Shown: in pieces, positions 49,819 through 58,858 of the stretch
Layout of the letters: every line of letters starts with the position of its first letter
How positions within the stretch are numbered: position 1 is the first letter of the stretch
Source of the DNA: an uncultured Oscillospiraceae bacterium
GTDB lineage: Bacteria; Bacillota; Clostridia; Oscillospirales; Oscillospiraceae
DNA length: 60,507 nt
NCBI GenBank assembly: GCA_910587785.1
Contig: CAJUOA010000008.1
Span: 1-60,507 of the forward strand
Reading direction: 5' to 3'
The notes under the pieces: model-generated
Databases searched by the model: none
What the model was told of the DNA's origin: nothing
The model's input: the letters and a program-made list of their open reading frames with translations, nothing else
Position numbers and translations under genes: made by a program

Positions 49819-50895
49819 TCATCTGTCCTTCGGCTGATAATCGAGGACAAATGCCTCTATATCAGAATAATGCCTTACCTGTAGGCCCGCCTTTTTGTAC
49901 TCGTTCAGATATCCATCCAAGAGATTGTCATACGCTTTTGCTGCTTTATGCAGGTCCTGCGGGTCATACCCTTCCCAGACATCATAGCGGTCAATATCCG
50001 CTTCGCTTGCGATCTCGGAGAACATCGCGCCTGAGCTGACCAGGGTCATAAAGACCAGATGCCTGTTTCCGGTCTCTGCCGCTCTGTACATCTTGTTCCG
50101 AAAATTGGAATACATCTCCTCATAAGTGCCGGTGAGCCCATCTCCAGCCGCCGGTCTGTCCTGCGCGGCAAGCGCCTCCTTCATATCGCGGAAAACAGCG
50201 GCGGTCTCTTTCATGAGGGCAGTTAAGTGCTTTTGTACAGACGCGGCGGAATCTGCGGATATCACATTCTCTATCCGCTCGCAGAGCTTCTCCGGCCTGC
50301 GCGGCATCTCGTCCAATTCCTCATAAGCGCGGTTTACTCCGTAATGAAAATACCGCTTATTCAACATCGCGATGGCATTCTCAATGAAATAGACCGCCCC
50401 GCCCGCCCCGGCTAACACGTCAGACATACGCTCCGAAATCATAGCCGCTGTGTAATAATGCTCCGCCTTATTCCATTGAGCCTCCGCTTTTGCATAGTCC
50501 TCCTCAGAAAAAGGCGCGGACAGGAGCTCCTTTGCCGCGTCTCGCAGCTGCGTCAACCGTTCTTGGTATTTTTCATCCGCGCAATAGACGATCTCCGCAT
50601 CCATAAGCTTGGAGATGTTCGGATGCCCATATTTCGCGTCGTTCTCTAAATCTTCCCATGTGGTGCAGTAAATGTCATGCGCAACCAGCAAGTCATCCTG
50701 CAAAAAGGCACAGCCCAAGTGCCGTCCCTGGCCGTCGTTGATGACGGCCAGCAGGTCCAGGTCGGATTTTTCGTGCATATCTCCGGTCATAAAAGAGCCG
50801 TAGACCCCGATCAGGGCGAGAGAGCCCGGACACACGATCTCTGATTTTTTGATAACCGCGTCTATGATCTTCTGGTTTCTTTCTTTTAGGTCCAT
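49819..50895 (-). CDS. Nucleotidyltransferase (aminoglycoside adenylyltransferase-like)
   Basis: A 358-residue protein. The N-terminal Pol-beta-type motif GVYGSFMTGDMHEKSDLDLL holds GS(x)10DxD metal ligands. The C-terminal helical region is of the kind seen in ANT(4')/KNTase-like proteins. It may modify an antibiotic or a small molecule; no close drug-resistance family is evident by eye. It has lower G+C than its neighbours and interrupts the maf-dut run, so it is probably acquired. Confidence 0.75.
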   Translation of the reverse strand: MDLKERNQKIIDAVIKKSEIVCPGSLALIGVYGSFMTGDMHEKSDLDLLAVINDGQGRHLGCAFLQDDLLVAHDIYCTTWEDLENDAKYGHPNISKLMDAEIVYCADEKYQERLTQLRDAAKELLSAPFSEEDYAKAEAQWNKAEHYYTAAMISERMSDVLAGAGGAVYFIENAIAMLNKRYFHYGVNRAYEELDEMPRRPEKLCERIENVISADSAASVQKHLTALMKETAAVFRDMKEALAAQDRPAAGDGLTGTYEEMYSNFRNKMYRAAETGNRHLVFMTLVSSGAMFSEIASEADIDRYDVWEGYDPQDLHKAAKAYDNLLDGYLNEYKKAGLQVRHYSDIEAFVLDYQPKDR

Positions 50896-50913
50896 GATCT
50901 CCGTTTTTCCTTT

Positions 50914-51360
50914 CTAGCGCCCCGTGGACCCGAAGCCCCCCGCGCCCCGGACGGTCTCCGGGAGGGCGTCCACCACCTCGATCTCCGGCGCGGCCACCGG
51001 GACCACCATCAGCTGGGCCACCCGGTCCCCCGGCTGGACGGTGTAGGGCTCCCCGGAGAGGTTGTGCAGGCCCACATGGACCTGCCCCCGGTAGTCGCTG
51101 TCGATGACCCCCACGCCGTTGGAGAGGGTCACGCCGTGGCGGATGCCCATGCTGCTGCGCACCGCCAGAAGGCCCACATGCCCCGCCGGGATGGCCGCCG
51201 CCAGCCCCGTGGGGAGCAGGGCCCGTCCCCCGGGAGGGAGCGTCACCGCCTCGTCGATGCAGGCGTGGAGGTCCACCGCCGCCGCGCCCTCCGTGGCGTA
51301 GTAGGGCAGGGGGATTTCCCTGCCGATCTTCTCAGACAGGGCTTGGATTTGCAGTTTCAT
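50914..51360 (-). CDS. dut: dUTP diphosphatase
   Basis: A 148-residue trimeric dUTPase that removes dUTP and supplies dUMP. The five motifs are visible: AAAVDLHA, RSSMGI, GVIDSDYRGQVHVGL, PGDRVAQLMV and GAGGFGSTGR. Standard length. Confidence 0.97.
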   Translation of the reverse strand: MKLQIQALSEKIGREIPLPYYATEGAAAVDLHACIDEAVTLPPGGRALLPTGLAAAIPAGHVGLLAVRSSMGIRHGVTLSNGVGVIDSDYRGQVHVGLHNLSGEPYTVQPGDRVAQLMVVPVAAPEIEVVDALPETVRGAGGFGSTGR

Positions 51361-51415
51361 AGGGGATTCTCCAATACTATTTGTAGTATGCTTGATAAAT
51401 GTTACAGAAATGCGG

Positions 51416-51967
51416 TCAAAACCCGAACCGCACCCGGATCATTTCCGCCGCCTCCCTGGGAGACAGATTGGTGTTGTCGATCTTGATGTAGTTCTCGAAG
51501 GGAATCTCCCCCTCCAGGCTGACGAACCGGTGGGCCGCGTCGTCCGCGCGCAGGCGGCGCTCCGACGCCTCCAGGTCCCGCTTGGACGCCTTGTGCCGCA
51601 GGCGGTTCTCGGTGGCGTTTCGCTGGAGGCGGACCTCCAGCGGGGCGGCAAGCTCCGCATAGTAGATGTCCGCGCCCTGCCGGGCGAAGATGTCCGCCAC
51701 ATGGGCCACATAGTCCCACTCATGGGGCACGTCCAGCGCCCACATGTAGGTGAAGATCATGCCGTAGTTGTCCGACGCGGCGAACTCCTCGAAGACGACC
51801 TCCCGCATCCGCGCGATGGCCCCGCTGTGGAAGGTCCCGAAGAGCTCCAGCACCGGCTCGATGGTCATGTGGTTGTGGAACAGCCGCAGGTCCGTCAGCT
51901 TCGCAAGCTCCTGCCCCACGGTCATTTTCCCTACGGCGGCGTCGCCGAAGAGCATCAGCAGTTTCAT
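51416..51967 (-). CDS. P-loop kinase-like protein
   Basis: A 183-residue protein. Walker A-like LMLFGDAAVGKMTVGQELAK (GxxxxGK), then a LID-like Arg-rich region (RHKASKRDLEASERRLRADD) and a C-terminal YIKIDNTNLSPREAAEMI typical of small-molecule kinases (shikimate/AAA_33 type). The substrate is unknown. Its ATG shares four bases with the stop of the next upstream gene, an alpha/beta hydrolase. Confidence 0.8.
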   Translation of the reverse strand: MKLLMLFGDAAVGKMTVGQELAKLTDLRLFHNHMTIEPVLELFGTFHSGAIARMREVVFEEFAASDNYGMIFTYMWALDVPHEWDYVAHVADIFARQGADIYYAELAAPLEVRLQRNATENRLRHKASKRDLEASERRLRADDAAHRFVSLEGEIPFENYIKIDNTNLSPREAAEMIRVRFGF

Positions 51968-52887
51968 AGCGCCTCCTCAAGGAAACGCAGAACCGTATCC
52001 GTATATTTTTTCGCCTCTTCAAGTCTTGGATAGTGTGCGCTGTTTTCAAAAACCGCCTGTGTCACATGCTGTGCGTTGTCCAGAATATACGCTGTCTGGT
52101 TCTTGGTACACACAGGATCATACTTCCCGTTAATCAACAGCATGGGAGCGGTGATCTTCGGGATCAGCGGCAAAAGATCGTCGGTCATCAGCGCCTTCTT
52201 TTGCGTAGAACCTGCCGGTCCTGCTTCCAGCAGTTTCATCAAATGCCGCTCTCCCTTTCCCCACATTTCATCGGCAATATCAGCGGTGTCCATACTCTTC
52301 TCATATTCCTCAACGGAGATACTATGCAGATAAAACCGCAGCTCCATATCCGTGACATAGCAGAGCAGGTTCGACAGATCCCAAACCACGTCCGTGGGGT
52401 TTTCATACTCTGCAATTTTAATTTTTTCACACAGTTTCCTCGCCTGTTCGTCGTTCAAGCTGTCGATATGCGCACTTAAATACTCAGCGGTTGCCCGCGC
52501 GGAATCCTCGAACCACAGCGATGGACAGTCCAGGATGACCTTTTGGATGGTATTTGGATAGGTGGATGCGTATAAAACGGCAAGCATCCCGCCGTAAGAA
52601 TGCCCGAGGATACTCCATTTCTCGATCCCCAAAAGCTTTCGCATTTCCTCGACCATTTCGATCTGGTACTCCATGCCGTAGCTCTCGTCCTCGGCAATGG
52701 CGTCGGAGCGCATCACGCCCAGCTGATCAAACAGGATGACCCTCCTCTTCTCACCCAGGGCTCTTGCCTGATCCACGAAATCCAGACAGCTTGCCCCCGG
52801 GCCTCCGTGGAGATAGAGCAGGGTACCGCTATGTTCCGCGCCGTACACTTCATACCAAATTTTTTTGCCCCAAATATCGATAAACAT
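51964..52887 (-). CDS. Alpha/beta hydrolase (proline iminopeptidase-like), cytoplasmic
   Basis: A 307-residue family S33 protein: LLYLHGGPGASCLDFVDQAR, FDQLGVMRSD, nucleophile GHSYGG and a C-terminal His in FENSAHYPRLEEAKK. Start MFIDIWGKK at 52887 with GAGGGATAC before it. It lies between the U32 peptidase and the kinase-like gene and has lower G+C than either. It is similar in type to the 46207 hydrolase but lacks a membrane anchor. Confidence 0.9.
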   Translation of the reverse strand: MFIDIWGKKIWYEVYGAEHSGTLLYLHGGPGASCLDFVDQARALGEKRRVILFDQLGVMRSDAIAEDESYGMEYQIEMVEEMRKLLGIEKWSILGHSYGGMLAVLYASTYPNTIQKVILDCPSLWFEDSARATAEYLSAHIDSLNDEQARKLCEKIKIAEYENPTDVVWDLSNLLCYVTDMELRFYLHSISVEEYEKSMDTADIADEMWGKGERHLMKLLEAGPAGSTQKKALMTDDLLPLIPKITAPMLLINGKYDPVCTKNQTAYILDNAQHVTQAVFENSAHYPRLEEAKKYTDTVLRFLEEAL

Positions 52888-52922
52888 ACGAGTATCCCTC
52901 CTGTTTGTTGAATTGCGGCGGA

Positions 52923-55010
52923 TCACTCCACGCCCCGGTAAAAGAGCCCCCGGGTGAAGTTCTCCGGCGGTTCGCCCTCCCCGGCACGGAACTGGGCCAG
53001 CACGGCCTCGCAGGCCTCCGGCGGCTCGCCGGTGAAGCGGAGTCTCGCGTACCGCAGGCCGCACCGCCGGAATTCGGGCTTGTCCGCCAAGTAGAAAACC
53101 TTGCTATTTTCGATCTCGCTCCTGCACCCGAAGACGGGCAGAATTGGGAAAGCCTCCCCCCTCCGGTCGGTGAGGGCGTGGGGCTTCCGGCAGAGGCCCC
53201 GGAGGTCCTTTGTCCGGCATCCCCCCAGTCCGTTGGAGATGAGGCAGTTCTCCGTAATCATCAGGGGCAGACGGCCATAGACGATGGCCTCGCAGGGCAG
53301 GCACTTGCGCAGGTCCCGGACCTGCTCGTGGCGCAGTTCAAAGGACACCACCGCGCTCTCCAAACCCCAGCACTTCAACTGTTCCAGGGAGCGGCTGTTG
53401 AATACGTTCAGCCCGAAGTCCCCCCGGGCCCGGAGGCCCAGACGTTCCGACAGGCGGACTTGTCCGATGTTCTGCACCGCGAGGCTCACGCACCCCAGCT
53501 CTTTCCCCCGCTCCAGCAGGGCCAGGAGGGCCGTTTCCTCCCGGTCCTTGCAGACGCGGGGCAGGCTCACGCAGTACTCCGGCCCCGGAGGCAGGGCGTC
53601 AAAGTCCCCCAGGCGCTCCGCCGGGAGATAGACGATCTCCGCCCCCGCCGCCACGGCGTCCGTGAGCTGTTCCGCACGGGTCAGGGAGACGGTCAGCGCC
53701 GGGGCGTCCGGCCAGGCGCAGGGACTCTCGGGCAGAGGGGGCACAGGGCCCTCTCTGCGTTCAGGCGGAGCGCCCCGCAGGGAGGCAAGGCCGTCCAGCG
53801 CCTCCCGCCGCAGGCCGTTGACGGCGCTCACAGGAAGGGAGAGGCCCCCGTCCAGACGCACTTCCACCGTCTCCGCTCGGAAAGCGGTGCCCCCGGTCTT
53901 GGCCAGGCGGGCGGAGAGGTCCGCCTCGGTGAGGGGCTTTGTCCGGGCGGGCTCGGGCACGGGGCCCTGGGCCGTATAGGTGCGGCCCGCCCCGTCGTCC
54001 GCCGTCAGGCGGGCGGGGCGGTTGGCAGAAATCTCAGCGGACAGCGATACCGGCACCGTCCGCCGGTCCTCCTTCTCGTAGGCCGCCCGGGCCTCCTTGA
54101 AGAGGGCGGCAGGATCGGGAGCGCTCTCGGACCGGGTGCCGAACATGTGGGGGCCGGTGTCCCCCTGCCAGTAGCCGCCGGTGAAGCCGGACCGGGAGAA
54201 GGCCCGCTCCAGCTGCTCCAGCTCCTCCGCTGTAGGAAGCCGCTTCTCTTTCAAGAGGGCGGCATAGATGCGTGTAATGACCGCCACATACTCGGGCCGC
54301 TTCATACGGCCCTCCAGCTTCAGGACGGACACCCCCATCTTCTCCAGCTCCCCCAGGTGGGAGGCCAGGTTCATGTCCTTGAGGCTCAGGGGATGGCCCG
54401 TTTTGCCGCCGTCCAGGCGGTAGGGCAGGCGGCAGGGCTGGGCGCAGAGGCCCCGGTTGCCGCTGCGCTCGCCGATGAGGGCGCTCATGGCGCACTGTCC
54501 GGACCAGGACATGCATAGGGCCCCGTGGGCAAAGACCTCGATGGCGATGGGGCTCTTTTGGCAGATGGAGCGGATATCCTCCCGGCTCAGCTCCCGGGAG
54601 AGGACCGCACAGCGCAGGCCCAGCTCCGCCGCCGCCTCCACCCCCGCCAGGGAGTGGATGGTCATCTGGGTACTGCCGTGGAGGGGCAGGTCCGGGGCAG
54701 CAGACCGGGCCAGGGACGCCAGCCCCCAGTCCTGGACGATGACGGCGTCCACGCCGCACCGGCTGGCCAGGAGGAGCTGTTCCCGGGCGGCGTCCATCTC
54801 CCGGTCCGTGACCAGGGTGTTGACGGTGAGGTAGACCTTCACCCCCCGGGTGTGGCAGTAGGAGACCGCCCGGGGGAGCTCCTGGAGGGAGAAATTCTTC
54901 GCCCCCCGGCGGGCGTTGAGGTCTCCGCAGCCCAGGTACACGGCGTCCGCGCCGCACTGCACGGCGGCAACCATGGCCTCCCAGTGGCCGGCGGGAGAGA
55001 GAAGCTCCAT
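52923..55010 (-). CDS. U32-family peptidase/RlhA-like rRNA hydroxylation protein
   Basis: A 695-residue protein with the U32 TIM-barrel (MELLSPAGHWEAMVAAVQCG ADAVYLGCGDLNAR) and the U32 signature EVFAHGALCMSWSGQCAMSA, plus the Cys cluster LCAQPCRLPY. The C-terminal DUF3656 part includes CLPCEAIVYGRLPLMITENC LISN. Family members modify rRNA or tRNA with an iron-sulfur centre (RlhA, TrhP); protease activity is old nomenclature. It follows zapA by four bases. Confidence 0.9.
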   Translation of the reverse strand: MELLSPAGHWEAMVAAVQCGADAVYLGCGDLNARRGAKNFSLQELPRAVSYCHTRGVKVYLTVNTLVTDREMDAAREQLLLASRCGVDAVIVQDWGLASLARSAAPDLPLHGSTQMTIHSLAGVEAAAELGLRCAVLSRELSREDIRSICQKSPIAIEVFAHGALCMSWSGQCAMSALIGERSGNRGLCAQPCRLPYRLDGGKTGHPLSLKDMNLASHLGELEKMGVSVLKLEGRMKRPEYVAVITRIYAALLKEKRLPTAEELEQLERAFSRSGFTGGYWQGDTGPHMFGTRSESAPDPAALFKEARAAYEKEDRRTVPVSLSAEISANRPARLTADDGAGRTYTAQGPVPEPARTKPLTEADLSARLAKTGGTAFRAETVEVRLDGGLSLPVSAVNGLRREALDGLASLRGAPPERREGPVPPLPESPCAWPDAPALTVSLTRAEQLTDAVAAGAEIVYLPAERLGDFDALPPGPEYCVSLPRVCKDREETALLALLERGKELGCVSLAVQNIGQVRLSERLGLRARGDFGLNVFNSRSLEQLKCWGLESAVVSFELRHEQVRDLRKCLPCEAIVYGRLPLMITENCLISNGLGGCRTKDLRGLCRKPHALTDRRGEAFPILPVFGCRSEIENSKVFYLADKPEFRRCGLRYARLRFTGEPPEACEAVLAQFRAGEGEPPENFTRGLFYRGVE

Positions 55011-55014
55011 ATGC

Positions 55015-55335
55015 CTACCCCTTCTTCTGCTGCTTGAGCTTGACCAGCTCCCGGCGGCACTCGCTGAGCTCGCTTTTGGCCTTGTTGGCCTCGTCCAGGT
55101 AGCCCTTGAGCTGGGAGCGGAGATTTTCGGTGCTGTTTTGCTGTTTGAGCAGCTCGTCGGCAATATTGGTGGCCGCGAGGATGGCGGCGTCCAGGCGGCT
55201 GAAGCGGCCGGAGGCCATGATCGTATTCATCCGGGTGTCCACCAGGGCGGCCACCTTCTGCATGTAGGAGGGGCTCTCCTCGGCCATCAGGGTGTACTCC
55301 TCGCCGCAGATGGTCACTTTTATACAATTTTCCAT
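55015..55335 (-). CDS. zapA: Cell division protein ZapA
   Basis: A 106-residue protein: KVTICGEEYTLMAEESPSYM QKVAALVDTRMNTIM is the globular head binding FtsZ, followed by a coiled coil ending ELVKLKQQKKG. It cross-links FtsZ filaments. First gene of the zapA-U32 operon, with GAGGAGG ribosome site and a promoter at 55387-55414. Confidence 0.93.
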   Translation of the reverse strand: MENCIKVTICGEEYTLMAEESPSYMQKVAALVDTRMNTIMASGRFSRLDAAILAATNIADELLKQQNSTENLRSQLKGYLDEANKAKSELSECRRELVKLKQQKKG

Positions 55336-55386
55336 TTCAGAACCTCCTCTGTGTCGGGGTTATCTTTCAGAGACCGATATGGTTTT

Positions 55387-55414
55387 AGTATAGCATATCC
55401 TGGGGGAAAAGCAA
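55387..55414 (-). promoter_or_regulatory. Promoter of zapA operon
   Basis: Minus strand: -35 TTGCTT (55409-55414), 16-base spacer, -10 TATACT (55387-55392). Confidence 0.7.
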
Positions 55415-55438
55415 GGGATTTTCTGGTGCGGCGGCCGG

Positions 55439-56605
55439 TCAGATGTAGCTGCGCTCCATCTCCACCACGGCGGAGTAGCTCCCGTCCAAAGCCCGGACCC
55501 CGGCCTGGATGCGCTCACGGATCTCCGGCAGGGGGAGGCGGCAGTCGTAGGGCACCTCGGCGTCGAAGATGACCTTCGTATGGGTGGGGCCGGGGACCAT
55601 GCGGAAGTCGTGGATGGAGATGCCGGGGTCGATGAGGCGGACGATGGCGGAGACCCGCTCCCGGGCCTCGGCGGTGAGGCCGCAGTCTGTGACCACGGGG
55701 TCCATATGGATGGTGGCGAGGCACCCCATGGACTCGCCCAGCTGGTGCTCGGCGGCGTCCACCACGTCGTGGAGGGCCAGGATATCGCCGCTGGCGGGCA
55801 CCTCGGCGTGGAGGGAGACGATGCGGCGTCCGGGGCCGTAGTCGTGGACCATGAGGTCGTGGATGCCGATGATCTCCGGCCGGGAGAGGACCACGGACCG
55901 GATGCGCTCGACGAACTCCGGCGAGGGGGGCTGGCCCAGGAGGGGGTCGATGGTCTCCTTGGCGGCGCAGATGCCGGACCAGAGGATGAAGAGGGCCACC
56001 AGGGCGCCGCACCAGCCGTCGATCTGCCAGTGGAGGAAGTGCCCGGCCAGGGAGCCCAGGAGGACCGCGCCGGTGGCGAGGGAGTCGCTGAGGCTGTCAG
56101 CGGCGGTAGCGGCCATGGCGGCGGAGGAGATGCGCCGTCCGACGGTGCGGTTATAGAAAGCCATATAGAGCTTCACCGCGATGGAGGCGGCGAGGATCGC
56201 CGCCGCGAGGACGCTGAACTCCACCGGCTGGGGGTGGAGGATCTTCTCGAGGGACCCCTTACCCAGCTCCACGCCCATGAGGATGATGACCATGGACACC
56301 ACCAGGCCGGAGACGTACTCCAGCCGTCCGTGGCCGAAGGGGTGGTCCCGGTCCGGGTCCTTGGCGGCGAGGTGGAAGCCCAGGAGCGTCACCACGGAGG
56401 ACCCGGCGTCCGAGAGGTTGTTGAAGGCGTCGGCGGTGATGGCGATGGAGGCGCTGAGGAACCCCGCCAGGAGCTTGCAGGCAAAGAGCAGGAGGTTCAA
56501 GGCGATGCCCACGCACCCGCACAGGACGCCGTAGGCCCGGCGGACGGCGGGGTCGTCCACGTCCTCGCAGTTCTGGATAAAGCGCCGGGAGAGAAACGAA
56601 ATCAT
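55439..56605 (-). CDS. Cation diffusion facilitator (metal efflux)
   Basis: A 388-residue CDF transporter with six membrane segments and a C-terminal metal-sensing ferredoxin-like domain. Transport-site motifs are TM2 ADAFNNLSD and TM5 AADSLSD. The TM5 Asp replaces the His of zinc transporters, which points to manganese or iron rather than zinc export; this is a family rule, not proof. The start is at 56605 (MISFLSRRF), and upstream frames are shadows. Confidence 0.9.
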   Translation of the reverse strand: MISFLSRRFIQNCEDVDDPAVRRAYGVLCGCVGIALNLLLFACKLLAGFLSASIAITADAFNNLSDAGSSVVTLLGFHLAAKDPDRDHPFGHGRLEYVSGLVVSMVIILMGVELGKGSLEKILHPQPVEFSVLAAAILAASIAVKLYMAFYNRTVGRRISSAAMAATAADSLSDSLATGAVLLGSLAGHFLHWQIDGWCGALVALFILWSGICAAKETIDPLLGQPPSPEFVERIRSVVLSRPEIIGIHDLMVHDYGPGRRIVSLHAEVPASGDILALHDVVDAAEHQLGESMGCLATIHMDPVVTDCGLTAEARERVSAIVRLIDPGISIHDFRMVPGPTHTKVIFDAEVPYDCRLPLPEIRERIQAGVRALDGSYSAVVEMERSYI

Positions 56606-56623
56606 AGGATACCTCACACAGAA

Positions 56624-56699
56624 GCGAAACGAAGTTTCGCGCAAAAAAGTTTTTCTTTTTTCGCTTCCTTTTTTCTTTGTACACAAAGAAAAAAGGAAG
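56624..56699. terminator. Tandem hairpins between antiporter and CDF genes
   Basis: A 17-base perfect palindrome (cttccttttttctttgt, 56664-56680, with acaaagaaaaaaggaag, 56683-56699) and a smaller gcgaaac/gtttcgc stem (56624-56640). It resembles the variable poly-T hairpins of the dispersed repeats and likely terminates the antiporter transcript. Confidence 0.6.
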
Positions 56700-56704
56700 A
56701 AGGA

Positions 56705-57997
56705 CTAAGGGTAGAACCGCTTTTTCGTAAAGAGGTAGCAGGCCGGGATGAGCCAGAGAAGGAGGGCATAGGGCAAAGCCTCGGGCCCGGAGCCCAGCAT
56801 GGAGAGGGGGATGCTGCACGCGATGGACCAGGGGATAAGCCCCGCGATGAGGATGACGGAGTTCTCAATATCCATGGCAAGCTCCTCCCGGCTGGCGTAG
56901 GTGCGGCCCATGAGCTGCTGGACCATAATGCTTGCAACGGCCTGATTGCAGAGAATGGCGGAGGTCAGAACGGAGATGCCGGTCATGGCGGGGAAGCGGC
57001 CTATGCGGCCCGCAAGGGCCTCCGCCCGGCCGCTGAGGGGCTCCAGCGCGCCGGTGCCCTCCAAAACCCCGGAGTAGAGCCCCGCCAGGAGGACGATCAC
57101 ATAGCTTGCGGTCATGCTGGTGACGCCGCCTCCGCCCAGGACGGCGGACAAGGTGGGGTCCGCCGGGTGGTAGCCGCCCCAGGCGGCGGAGAGGACCTCC
57201 GCCGGGGAGAACCCCTGGACCGTACAGGCGAGGACCGCCGCGCAGGCGATGCTGGCGCACATGGCGAGCTTGATGGGCGTTTTGAAAAGGGGCAGAAGGA
57301 ACATCACCGCCGCCGGGAGCAGGGCGGTCCAGGAGATGGAGAAGCCCCCGCGCAGGGAGGCGAGGACCGTCTCATCCACCGCCGTGATGGGGTGGCGGAA
57401 GCTGAGGAGCAGATAGGCCCCCAGAGTCAGAAGGGTGGGCAGGGCGGCGGTTTTCAGCATCTGCCGGACGTTGCGGTAGAGGTCCGTCTCCGTCACCGCC
57501 GCCACCAGGATCGCCGCCGAGGAGGCGGGGGAACAGCGGTCCCCGAAGTACACCCCGGAGAGGACCACCCCCGCCGTCACTGCCGGGCTCACGCCCCCGG
57601 AGCGGGCAAGAGCCATGAGGATGACCCCCATGGTGCTGCTGACGCCGTAGGAGGTGCCCAGCACGTAGCTGAGGGCGGCGCAGAGGAGGAAGGCGATGAA
57701 GAGGAAGAGCCCCGGCGTCACCAGCTCCACGCCCCGGACGATGCAGAAAGCGATGGTGCCGCTGACCCGCCAAAGTCCGGTGATGACCCCGATGAGGGCG
57801 ATAACCGAGACGACAATGAGGCTCTTTTTGCACTTCTCCCAGGCCATTTCCCACAGCTGCGCATTGGTAAACCCCAGGCGCAGGCCCAGCAGCCAGAAGA
57901 CCGCCAGTCCCCCCAGCAGGGCCCAGGCCACCGGCTTCCCCAGCACCAGGCACGCCGCCACCAGGGCCAAAAAGATCATGAACGCGGCAGTCAGCAC
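56705..57997 (-). CDS. NhaC-family Na+/H+ antiporter
   Basis: A 430-residue protein with about eleven membrane segments. Motifs typical of the NhaC/ArsB-like ion transporter fold: GTSYGVSSTMGVILMALARS, then GVVLSGVYFGDRCSPASSAA and a second half repeat around AILCNQAVASIMVQQLMG. It probably exchanges sodium or amino-acid-linked ions for protons. It is last in the unit with the zinc-ribbon gene, separated from it by four bases. Confidence 0.88.
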   Translation of the reverse strand: MLTAAFMIFLALVAACLVLGKPVAWALLGGLAVFWLLGLRLGFTNAQLWEMAWEKCKKSLIVVSVIALIGVITGLWRVSGTIAFCIVRGVELVTPGLFLFIAFLLCAALSYVLGTSYGVSSTMGVILMALARSGGVSPAVTAGVVLSGVYFGDRCSPASSAAILVAAVTETDLYRNVRQMLKTAALPTLLTLGAYLLLSFRHPITAVDETVLASLRGGFSISWTALLPAAVMFLLPLFKTPIKLAMCASIACAAVLACTVQGFSPAEVLSAAWGGYHPADPTLSAVLGGGGVTSMTASYVIVLLAGLYSGVLEGTGALEPLSGRAEALAGRIGRFPAMTGISVLTSAILCNQAVASIMVQQLMGRTYASREELAMDIENSVILIAGLIPWSIACSIPLSMLGSGPEALPYALLLWLIPACYLFTKKRFYP

Positions 57998-58001
57998 GTC
58001 C

Positions 58002-58601
58002 TCACCTCCGCCCCGGGATGGTCAGGGTGTACTGACAGCACAGCCGGTCCAGGTCCTCGTCCGTGGCCGCGCCCACACGGAGGCGTCCGCCGCAGGCGGG
58101 GCAGATGAGGTCCACCGCGTCGCCGTGGACCTCCAGGGAACAGCCCGCAGCCCCGCAGGCGCAGGAGATGCCCCCCCGGGCGGCGATGTCCTTGAGCTCG
58201 GAGAGGACCTCGTACATGATGACGCTGTCGAGGAACGCGCCGTCCTCCTGGTCCTTCTTTTTCTCCAGGGCGATCTCCAGCTCCCGCAGGGCGGATTCCA
58301 CCCGGTAGATGTCCCCGATGTAACAGCATAACTGCCGCTTCTCCGGGCAGGCGAGCCCTACGCCCTCCCCCTGGAGGACCTTTCCGGCGGGGACCTCCGC
58401 CCGGTGCTCCCCGCCGCAGATGCCGCAGGGCACCGTGACCCGGTAGTGGTCCCCGGCGGGCTCCATGGTCAGCTCGCTCTCGCCGCAGCCGCAGACCAGT
58501 CCCGCGGCCGCAGCCGCAAGGGCAAACTGACTGCGCTGTCCGTAGACCGGCTTGCCGCAGCGGGGGCAGATATATCCAATGGCTCTCATTTGTTCACTCA
58601 T
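58002..58601 (-). CDS. Multiple zinc-ribbon hypothetical protein
   Basis: A 199-residue protein with a series of Cys pairs: GYICPRCGKP, VCGCGESE, VPCGICGGEH, LCCYIGDI, SCACGAAGCSL and LICPACGGRL, suggesting three zinc ribbons. A helical middle carries ALRELEIALEKKKDQEDGA. Family is unknown to me; related proteins occur near sporulation genes in Oscillospiraceae. It is co-oriented with the antiporter and opposite to spoVAD. Confidence 0.75.
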   Translation of the reverse strand: MSEQMRAIGYICPRCGKPVYGQRSQFALAAAAAGLVCGCGESELTMEPAGDHYRVTVPCGICGGEHRAEVPAGKVLQGEGVGLACPEKRQLCCYIGDIYRVESALRELEIALEKKKDQEDGAFLDSVIMYEVLSELKDIAARGGISCACGAAGCSLEVHGDAVDLICPACGGRLRVGAATDEDLDRLCCQYTLTIPGRR

Positions 58602-58858
58602 AGAGGCGCTCCTTTTTCGTTGGGGTCCGGGGCGGGCCGTTTGACCAGCTTATGCGCCCGGCCCGGAAAGTGTTCCCCAAAAAGAATAAGAGTACTATAC
58701 CATATCGGGAGAACCATTTCAACCGGGCAGTTTGGCAGAGAGGGGGGCTCCGCCGGAGAAAAAGAATTTTTCACAGTCTATTCATATTTTTGGGGCCCTC
58801 CGGCCAAACTAGGTCCACGGATCAGAGATGCGAACAAAACGGTTATGGAGGCGAGACC

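Noticed and set aside
51964..53064. Extended N-terminus for the second alpha/beta hydrolase
   Set aside because: The extra 59 codons overlap the U32 gene out of frame and have no family sequence; the Met at 52887 has the ribosome site.
55580..58108. 842-codon plus-strand frame spanning CDF and antiporter genes
   Set aside because: It crosses two real minus-strand genes and an intergenic hairpin; composition is that of an antisense shadow.
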